DNA of 60,000 bases from Strigamia acuminata (lineage: Eukaryota > Arthropoda > Chilopoda > Geophilomorpha > Linotaeniidae), in contig OX442315.1 of NCBI GenBank assembly GCA_949358305.1, positions 26,626,427 to 26,686,426 on the forward strand, given 5' to 3'. The first letter of the stretch is position 1. Every line of letters starts with the position of its first letter. The position numbers and the translations under genes were made by a program. The notes under the pieces are model-generated. The model was not told the DNA's origin and made no database searches. It saw only the letters and a list, made by a program, of their open reading frames with translations. Of the stretch, positions 50,901 through 60,000 are shown one piece after another.

Positions 50901-53900
50901 AAATCATATTTTATGATCTTAAAGTTGCATTTATTAATACGTGTATTAAATTAAATTACAATTTGTAAAAATAGGTATTTGGAATTCTAATTTCTAATGT
51001 AGCATGCAATGCAAACATGCTCAAAGTAAAAATTTAAGTAAAAAGTTTTCCGTTTAAAGTCTTTGGTTTCACTTTTCATCTTTAAAACCAAGGGACATTT
51101 TTTAAAGTTAGTATTCTATCGATTTAATTTACGGTTTGCAAAACTACGCGCAAGGAATCGTTTAATCGATTAATGCTGAAACCTTCTGTGAGGATTAATC
51201 GTGGGATTAATCGAAGATTAATAAAAATAAATACGTGATAAAATTATGTCATTTTTCCTAATTATTTCCCGAACAAAAGCGACACAGGTTTTCTAAACCT
51301 TTAACATTATTCACTGTGCGATGATAAAATATAAATAGAAAGAAAAAACAAACATTAATTAACTTAAAAAGTTGGTGTGCGAAATTTTGCACTTAATCCT
51401 CGGAATGAAAATTAAAATTCCTTAATCCACTTTCACTTTAGTTTGAAGCCCTCTCGAAACACTTTGGAAAGTGCATCAAAAAATTACTTTTTCTATGTTT
51501 AACGAAATAAATCAAATAGGAAAGGTGTACCAGGTATTCATTAAATAGCCCATCAAAGAGCAATAAAAGTTTATCGATTCTTAATTCACCAAAGCATCAG
51601 ATAAATTAGTTCCCATTGAAAAAATATATGAAGACGGCCAACAACAAGAAGAGAATGCGTGGAGTCGAATTCTGCTATACACCAAAGGAAAAATTCCACA
51701 ACACAATAATGAAATTCCAGAGCTGTTGTGTTGACCGAGTTGGTTTCATGGTCAACTTTGATTTATATTTAACGCAGCATACTGATTAAGACACATCTCA
51801 TCCTTGTTGCACTTGCACTGATTGGCGTGATTGCATCTTTTGACGACGGGTGGCTGCGTTGCTATGGTTACCATGACACCCTTGCACAGCCATATCATCA
51901 CGTCGTTCTAAGAATGACACGGCCATAAATTTTAACAAATTTTTATATTTTGTTTGAGAGAAAACTCAGACAAACTATTTCTATATTGATTTATAGTAAA
52001 GTGTGAAAACAGGATTTTTTTTTTTTTTTTTTTTAGAATTTTAACATTTTTTTTTTGTAATATTTCGTACAAAAAATTGAAAATTCCATTTTCAAATTTT
52101 TTTCTAGCAAATAACTGCAAAATCCTGAAATAACTTTCAAGCAAATTTCCGTTATCAAATTGATCTATTTAACTTTTAAATCGCGCATCATTACGCCAAA
52201 TGCAGACCAATACGCATATTCGGTTCAGCACTTTTATAAATCCAAAATTTATACGCTCCCTTAAGCTAACTGCAATAGCACACAAAGTGAACACACAATG
52301 TTGAAATGTTTGTAGGTCAGAACGTATGTCACGACATTTCTAAAATGCGAGTCCATTTATTACCGTCAAAGGTAAACAAAGAGTCACACATCTATAAATG
52401 AATGAACGATTTATTGCAGAGTGCAGAAATGAGAACTGAAATATTCAAATTAAAGATTCTGAAGCAACTCGAATGATTAGGTCACTGGGACTGCAGTAGT
52501 TTATAATATTATGGTAATAATAAAGTAAGAGGGAAAAAGGAATATTTTCCATAATTTCGCATGTGTGCACAGCCACATTGGCGTTATTTCCTTCACTGCG
52601 AAGTGCTAAATTGAGGAATAAATTCTCCATGTGCTTTCACTGGCGATGAAACTTGTAGCCAATCAAAAGCGAGCGACATTGCATGGTGGGTCAAGATTGT
52701 CGTGAAATATTATTTTAATTTATTTCAAAATATTTATGTAAATTGGAATTAATCCAAAAAGGAAAAGAAAACAACATTGACTCGGATTCTGATTCACGGA
52801 GCGTTTTTTTTTTACTGCATTTTGCTCGCAAGTTCTGCATCCGAGTAAAAATCGCTGTGCGTGTGTGCTCAGCATTACACAATATGTTGGTAGATTAAAT
52901 TGCGAAATGTTTTTAAATTGTTTAAAGTAGAAAAGAAACAAATAACAATAAATAGAAAATCTCATGTAATCTATCCGAAGCTATTGGTCGAAATGATACA
53001 ATTTGTTTGCACAACAACGATCACCAGTCCCCAGAGTAATATAGTAAGCGCAGTTAGGAAGAAAAAAGTAGTTTGCTTTACAATTTCGAAATATTGAATG
53101 AATAAAATTCCCTTTATTGGTTTAAAGTTGTAAATTAATAAAACAAAGTTTCCGAGTTCTACCAGAAAAAGTAAATTTACAATTTTTTAAAAATGAGGGT
53201 TTCTTCCTACTCAAATACACAAGAAACTTCAAAGTGCCGACCGAATGTTCAGAAATACAGCACGCAAAGAAGTATTATCTAAATCCAGTAAAAACGAGAC
53301 TAGATTAAAGCACGGATACGAAAGAAGTCTTAAATATAAATGCTTCTAAATGCGGTTGAAACGATAAATTAAAAGTTAAAGGTGGTAGAAGTTATAAATG
53401 AAAATGTTGTAGGAAGAAGATGGAAAGAAACAAATTCAGTATGCATTGGCTGACATTTGATAAATAAGCCAAGTAAGGAAGAAAAGAGAAAGAAGCCATC
53501 TCCATTTCCTGCAAATCCTTCTCGGTCATTGCGTTAAACGTAATGGACTCGCTTGATTGTTGCATATACGTAAGTATGGTTCGTGCCATTTCATCCATTC
53601 GCTTTGCAATTTACCTCTTTTGTTCTCGTTTTGTCAGGACATTATGGCGGAAGGGATTTTAATTTAATTACCTTTATTAACACCGTAAACAACTGTAACG
53701 ACTTAGCTTGCAATTGAATTATTAATTTTATTCGCTGTCAATTAGGATATTTTGTTTACCACTGTGTGAATAATCTGGTTTGGCGTTTTGATAGATCGCT
53801 AATCCAATCAAGCGCGTTGTAAATGCTTCTAAAAGTGTTGTGTATTACGTGACCGTCTTGTGTTATCATAAGTGTTGCTGTGTGAGCCACAATAGTAATC

Positions 53901-56900
53901 TATAATTAAGTAGCTAGCTGTCTGCAACGACTTTGCAGTTGTCAGGCAGCTGAATGCTTGGCAACAACGAAACAATTCCAATGGTCTCTTTTCATCCTCT
54001 CACGCAATAAAAACATTTTTGTTAAAAATGAAAATACACTTGGCTGTGCCTGACTACGATCAGCGCTGGCAACAACAACTTTTATGTATCGTACAAATAG
54101 AGTACATTAAAATGAAGTATTTAGTTAATCACTTATTCCGAATTAACTTTACGCATTACAGTTAGAAAAGCTGCAAATTTATAGCCCGAAAGTCGAATTT
54201 TTGCAAAATTCATGCAGAACTTGCTCTCAAGATCAATCAAGATTTTTAAATTACTTAAAAGACCTGCCAATAACACCTGGCAAAATACCATTTACGTTAT
54301 AATTGTAGGTTATTAACGGGTTTACGTGTCCTGATTACCATCTAGGATTAATAGATAATCGATAAATACGAAAATTAAAAAAATAACGAATACCGCACAA
54401 GACAAGACACTTAAAAAATATTTAAATATTTAAAAAAATAGTTTTTATAATTTTAGCTACTTGTTGTCTCTTATAAATCTGTATTATTTTTTTTTTGTTT
54501 TTGATTTAAGAGTGACAAAAACGTAATAAAAACGATACTGTGTGTAATCAATCATCTTCAAAAAGTTGGGACCCCTTCAAATGACATGGACCTTAATCAG
54601 GGGGTAATTTAAAAGACACTTTCTTTTTCGTCAACACTTTCACATAATTGATAAAATCAACAGATAAAAATATTTTAAAGACAAGGGAAAAGCTTTGCTT
54701 GCTGATTGCAGAATTCTCCGAGATAAACAAAATAACCAAAAAAATCAATTCAATATTTCACTGGTTTGTGGCGCCATCTAGTGGCCGAAATTTAAACTGT
54801 CAGTGGATGCATAAATTTGATAGATAAACAAACTCAACGGAAGGAAATAAAATCGCTCCGCGTAATAAAATTGTAACATAAACTATACAAATACAAGAAA
54901 AAACCTCCCGTATAACAAATTACGATAACGAATTTCTCGTTAAAACGAAGGAAATGGCCAATTTCAAATTGGCCATTTACTTTCTGTAATTAATTCTCAT
55001 TAGACATTGCAACGAGAAAGTTGTAACGACCCACACATTTTTCTTGTAACGAGATTTTACTGCATTAGCTTACCATTAGAATTAGCAGATGGCAGCACTT
55101 GTTTGTCTGAATTTTCATTAGTTGGTACATGCCTGTGCGAGCAATAATAAGTTTGATGCGCTTCTAGGTTACTTCTACTGCTGAATTTTATGCCACAAGG
55201 AACACATGCATATAAGGCTCCTAAAACATTTAAAAAATTGAAATATAAAATTTTATTAAAATTTATTTCGATTCTCGGGCTTGAAAAACGAATGAGAACA
55301 ATTTTTTACCGTGTTTTATTTCGGATGTAGACACAGACTTGGGTATCACAGGCATATAAATAACTTGTGAACCTGTTAGAAAAACAAATCCCACGTTAAT
55401 TATCTCACAAAAACAAGACTTTTTTTTATTTTTTTATTTTTTATTTTTATTTTTTGCTATTAACATTTATTACTCACACTTTAAAACATGAAATAAAAAG
55501 GTTAGATTCAGATCGGAAGAAAAAAATTCAATGAAGCATCTGAAAGAACTACTAGGAAAAAGAATAGGAAAAAAAAGAAAGTGCAGATTTATATTAAAAA
55601 CATAAAGAAGCAAGCAGAGGAACTAAAAAAGGAACTAAAAGCGCGAAAAGAAGAAAAATAAAAAGTTTAAACGCCAATATCGCCAATTAAACAGTCGATA
55701 ACTCACCGGAAGTAATCGTGTCATGATTAATTTTTCTTTCTTGATGCGCGTGTTCTGGTGGTGTGTGTGGTTCCTCTTTAATGTACGAAGAAGGCGGTTC
55801 ATCTCCATCCTTAGTTACTTGGGACACGTCAATTCCCTCTTCATCTTCAGCCGATTCGTTTCCTCCTCCTCCACTACTTATTCGATCCGGCGACGCCCTC
55901 GCAGCATCTTTTTTCACCATGTACGCCACGTGACATGGTGGTGGATAAGTGGTCAATACCGTTCGAAACATGGTTTGAAGTTCGACGTCCGCTGCGAGGT
56001 CCCGGTCCACGGTCAGCCAAAGGTGACCGCCTGCGAGGACAAATTAAAAAGTCAACTTAATCATCGATTCTGTGACTCAACCTGTTTTTTTATTATTTTT
56101 TTTATTACTGAGAAAGCAGTAGAAAATAAGCTCTTCATTTATCTAATCTATAATATGTCTCAAACTATCAGTAGTTATAGATATTATCATAAAGGTGTGA
56201 ATTTATCGGGCCATAGTTAAACACAAACAGTGCATGTGATAGGCTGCAACTGTTTTATTAGTTTCACGTGATTTCGTGTAATCATTTCGGCGCCTATTCT
56301 AATCGCTTTTCCTGATACAATATCGATTGATAGAAATCAAACTGACTACAAATATTTGTGATGAACCAACGTGGAAAATTACTGAAAAAAATCGCGATTT
56401 TTGTCTCTTATTGTGAAAAGATATTACAAAACGTTCAATTTCCTGACTAGGCTTAACTAATTGCGTAATTCTCAAAAATAATTGGCAGACATAAAAAAAA
56501 TGTCGATAAGATTTTGAGAGAATATTGCATCAACCACCAATTCCTTAAAAACATTCTTCAGTTGAAAGAAGAAGCAGAAAAAGGAGGAGGAGGGGAAAAA
56601 AAGATTAAGGGTGCAATGTTTAGAGTATCAAAAATACTTTCATTTCATAAACATGATTACTATAAACAAGGTCTAAAATATGATACAATATTTATCTGTT
56701 ATCAATTGCGAGTTTATTAAACCAAGATCACTCGTTTGCGCGTAAAAGTTTGCTTGGAAATAAACTTTTAATCGGCAATTGGCACGAGGTGTGGTCTTAA
56801 CAATAAATTTAATCGCTTAGTTTCGTTTTATCGTCAGTGATGTTTATCAGAATTGGTGTAAAAGTGTCTTACCATTCAAGGTGATGGTTGAGTTGTTGTC

Positions 56901-57951
56901 CCTTGGGTGAATGGCAGACTTCAAAAGTCGTAACCAGCCACCTGCTTGATCTTCCACCATAATAGCCACTTCGTGTCCGTTCTCGTCCAACACCTTTTTA
57001 TAAAACAAATTATGAGGAATCAACTTTGGAATTTGGAATAGCGCGTCAACAAATTTGCGAATGGGAATCTATTTTTATTACAACTCGTTTCCATAATTCA
57101 AAATGTGCTAGAAGAAAAAATTGTCTCGCCTTTCACATTATCGTTGTCAGTTTTAATCAATGGACTTTGCACTCTGGACTTTGTCCTCGATCCAATGAAT
57201 AACATTCGCCGATCAATTTTCGTTCGAGTGAAAAGTTTATTGGTCGAATAACGAATTGTTTAACGAAACCATTAAAGATTTCCTCGAACCGCCCAGTTTG
57301 GTGCATCAATCGAAACTACACTCGTACGAGTTGTGCTTGAATTTAAAATGAGCATTTACAACTCATTCATAGCGCACCAAGTTAAGAAAAAGAGAGAAAA
57401 TTTGAATGATGTAAATGTTAAGTGGGTATTACACAATATTTGTACAATATAAAAAAACAGTCCAATACTTGGACCCAATTGTAATCATTAAGTGGCCTTT
57501 GAGTGGACCATTGACCTTCTTAATTGAAGAAAATTAACTAGTTATAGCTAGAAGATTAAGCATTAAAAATCTATACACGGTAAACTCTCTTCTGTTTCCA
57601 TTCTGTTTATTTAAAAAAAAGTTATTTTGTTGTGATGAAAGATAAACAGAATTAAAAAAACAGAATAATCTTTTCTTTTTTTTTTAAAACGAAAATGAAA
57701 GTTGCTTAACTTTTAAATATTTTTTTTTAGTTATTTATTTATTTATTGATTCTTTCTTACTTCGACGCAATTCGATCCAGCATCAGCTTCCCCTTCAGTC
57801 ACCAATCTTCCAGCGAAAGGCCCAAAAAAAGTATTTTTAGCAATGGACACCTGACTCAAGACCACATAATCATCTTGAGCTTCCCTCAAGGCAAGGACAT
57901 CTGGTGGCAAACGGAGAAGCTCAGCTAAATCGGCTAGATCGTCGTCTTTTC
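47997..57951 (-). CDS. ush: Friend-of-GATA (FOG/ZFPM, U-shaped) zinc-finger cofactor, 5'-incomplete
   Basis: Six exons (57951-57761, 56993-56873, 56030-55707, 55372-55310, 55220-55074, 50281-47997) join in phases 0,1,1,1,1 to about 1042 residues; vertebrate FOG proteins are about 1000-1150. The first three encode a PR/SET-like region (NTFFGPFAGRLV, GGWLRLLKSA, HLWLTVDRDL). Nine fingers follow: CCHC (CVPCGIKF, exon 5), C2H2 (~50100), CCHC (~49945), CCHC (~49225), CCHC (~48905), three C2H2 (~48715, 48620, 48370) and a C-terminal CCHC (KYCKSCDISF...KKYYC). PLDLS at 49437-49451 is a CtBP-binding motif. CCHC fingers of the family bind the N-finger of GATA factors, so it is a nuclear GATA cofactor. 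Its first in-window exon starts in phase 1; the N-terminal, NuRD-binding exon was not found before 60000. Confidence 0.95.
54771..54784 (-). promoter_or_regulatory. CTCF-like site
   Basis: On the minus strand CCACTAGATGGCGC matches every position of the published CTCF core CCASYAGRKGGCRS. It lies in the FOG intron. A weaker plus-strand match (AGATGGCGCT) lies at 16021. Confidence 0.45.
54920..55040. repeat. Nested inverted repeat with a 27-bp near-perfect palindrome
   Basis: AAATGGCCAATTT (54952-54964) and its exact complement (54966-54978) flank one C. Farther out, TTTCTCGTT (~54933) is mirrored by AACGAGAAA (~55011), with CGTTAAAACGAAG-type text typical of small arthropod MITEs. It is probably a MITE within the FOG intron, with no coding capacity. 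Confidence 0.6.
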
Positions 57952-60000
57952 CTATATAAAAAAAAAAAAAGAAAATTGAAAATTAAATTGAAAATTAATA
58001 AATGCAAGCTAATAGCTTGTTCTTAATTGAAATATAACACCCTCTAAGGTAATGACTAAAAGGTTGACGTGTAAAAAAAAATTAAATCTCCTCTTGTTTG
58101 ATATTAAAGCGTCACAAACCCCTATTGTCTTTGAGAAGTGAAAGCGATCAATAATCATCTCGCCGACTTTGCTAGCTAGCGACATCTGGCGAGTGACAAC
58201 CTCAGTTACAATTATTTCTTTAAGGAATGAAATGAGTCAGAGCAAAAAAAATTAGCACCTCATTTATTCATTAATTAAGCATCAGATTGGATTTCCCGCA
58301 TCTAAAATTTTCCTAATCAAAAGTTTCAATAAACTTAACAGATAAAGACGCCCAAACCTACGTGATCAAATTACAAATTAAAACAAATTACTTCGTAGCA
58401 AGAATACCTATTCTTATTACGAGTTAACACCGAACCAAAATAAACCTTTTATGAATTAAATAAGCAAGCAGTTCGTCGAAATCAAACAGAATTGAGCGCA
58501 AATTTATACAACATCACTTGGATAGTGAGTGAACTTTGAAATATTGCTTCTTGTTCTTTGTTTTTCCTGTTTAAAAGAAAAAATAAAAATAAAATAAAAA
58601 TAAAAAACTCGCTTTTTCTTATCAACTCGAGTCCAAAGATTTTGGATGCCCTTACTACTATCATGATCAATATCCTAAAAGCGATTTTCAAACTCAGATA
58701 GGGACAAAATGGATAGAGAATAAGCTAAAAGCATACAGCACTGGCCACACACGACTCAGATAAGACATTCTCAGCCACCTCATAAATCACAAGTTCTGCT
58801 TCTCCGTTCCTATTTCTCATGGCCACATGGCAAACCCATGCTAATCACGTCCATGCCGTAATTCTCGCGATAAAGTGCGAGAGTGGAACAAGTTTTATCT
58901 ACTATCCAAGCAGAAGACTTCCCATGAATAGCTCCAAGTCTATCAGTTTGTAGATAATCATAATATATTGACTCAAGATACCGAGGAAGAAAAAAATCAG
59001 TTATGTACTTTTATGCTTTAACCTGCTACCATTTCTTATAACATTGTAGCTGATCTGAATATACGACTCACAAAACGCCGTATATTTAACAGCAATAACT
59101 CAAAACGGTAAATAACATCGAAATGAAACCGCAGAAAACATACCGACCCAATTTAACACGCTGGCATCAGTGGAAAATGATTAGAAATGTAAAATAAACA
59201 TATCGCAGCAGGATGCGCCCAGTTGGCGTCAAAGTATAGACAGGATTTCCACTCCTAATGCTAATACAACTCGCAACTTCAAACCCTTACCTTAAAACAC
59301 GCGTGCCATTTCAAATAGTCAAGTGCAGTAGCGGAAACAGGTTATACCAACACGCGAGATAATTGATGACTACCGGTATATGGAAAATTTTGACGACGGC
59401 GACTTAAAAATAAAGCGTAATGTGTGTATCTGTCACACATGCTATTGTATACGATCGTCGGGTAGTGTGCGAAAATACGAGCTTCTTGCTGGACTTTGGT
59501 CGAGCACGCGCTCGAAGGCTGGGGGAAGAGGTCACTGCGACCAGCTACGGGCGGGGAGGTAGAAAATGGGCAAAGTGCAACTATTTATATGTGGAAAACA
59601 TAAAATCAAAAAGAAAAGTGAAAAAAAAAAAAAAAAAGAAGAAGAAAAAAATGAAATTCACTATTGAGAATTGGAGAATTTGAAAATTTCGCTGAAAATG
59701 TGTATCCTTGTCGATTGGGTAAAGTAATTTTCTCCCAATAACATTCAATTTCCTTCCACCTCGATAAGTAGCCGCACCATCGCCAACGCCCACACATTCT
59801 TCCTCTCCTCCTCTCCTCTGCCCAGTCGGGGAGAAAAATTTTTTTCCCCCCACTTTTTTGTTTACTTGGTGAATTCGTGGACTAAGTGATAAGGACAAAT
59901 TGTTGTTCGTGACGAGGGAAAAAATTTCAATTGACTCTTCTCTTTGCAACGCCACCTATCAGTCGAAAGTAGCAGCAACAAACGCCTCACTTCGGAGTGG
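57952..60000. other. FOG upstream intron or flank, no exon seen
   Basis: The first visible FOG exon begins at an acceptor (TTTATATAG), so this DNA is intron or beyond. No frame encodes the conserved MSRRKQ-type N-terminus of vertebrate FOG. GC-richer patches occur at 59440-59575 and 59755-59830, the latter with C/T-rich tracts; either could be promoter-like, but nothing decides this. Confidence 0.45.

Larger units (their letters stand above)
50282..55073 (-). other. Large FOG intron (4.8 kb)
   Basis: The donor is GTAAGC at 55073 and the acceptor TTTTTTCAG ends at 50282; the intron is phase 1. It is AT-rich. It holds a CTCF-like site (54771), a palindrome inside a larger inverted repeat (54920-55040) and long A/T runs near 52010. 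No extra exon or nested gene was recognised. Confidence 0.8.

Overview
This is animal nuclear DNA: AT-rich, with multi-exon genes whose GT-AG introns (one GC-AG) interrupt well-conserved metazoan proteins, and many small transposon remnants. Four genes are recognisable. Short introns of 56-80 bp in the SLC35C2 gene, an EFLamide/TRH-type receptor and a U-shaped/FOG gene suit an arthropod, perhaps a crustacean or other non-model pancrustacean. That placement is inference; the sequence does not fix the species.

Layout. 1-5.6 kb is non-coding, with a dense CAGGTG E-box cluster near 4.3-5.0 kb. A GC-rich promoter zone at 5.6-6.1 kb leads into an ataxin-1-like gene (+, 6.11-11.73 kb) with a complete AXH domain, the C-terminal RKRRWSAP motif and two phase-compatible alternative first coding exons. 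11.7-14.8 kb is its 3' flank. At 14.8-15.76 kb lies a transposon with ~80-bp terminal inverted repeats. Nested in it is a foldback-like element of inverted tandem arrays, flanked by a perfect 8-bp target-site duplication. SLC35C2 (+, 16.15-18.02 kb, nine coding exons, 366 aa) follows at once. 18-27 kb holds no recognised gene but contains inverted-repeat elements, a minisatellite, a Tc1-type transposase remnant and a second, truncated copy of the 14.8-kb element.

A thyrotropin-releasing-hormone-receptor-type GPCR (-, 27.24-33.28 kb, three coding exons, 413 aa) carries a 31-bp minisatellite in its large intron. Its first, untranslated exon may be the GC-rich islet at 36.9-37.1 kb. 37-47.6 kb is gene-poor, with a palindromic MITE, a tRNA-Gly-like relic and a Helitron-like element. 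A Friend-of-GATA (FOG/ZFPM/U-shaped) gene (-, 47.997-57.951 kb) has six exons here, encoding a PR-like region, nine zinc fingers and a CtBP-binding PLDLS motif. Its N-terminal exon(s) were not found and probably lie beyond the window.

The genes are independent units (transcriptional corepressors, a Golgi-type transporter, a neuropeptide receptor), not an operon. The most unusual structure is the nested foldback element at 15108-15682. Exon models rest on splice signals, reading phase and family similarity judged by eye; no transcript or database evidence was available.
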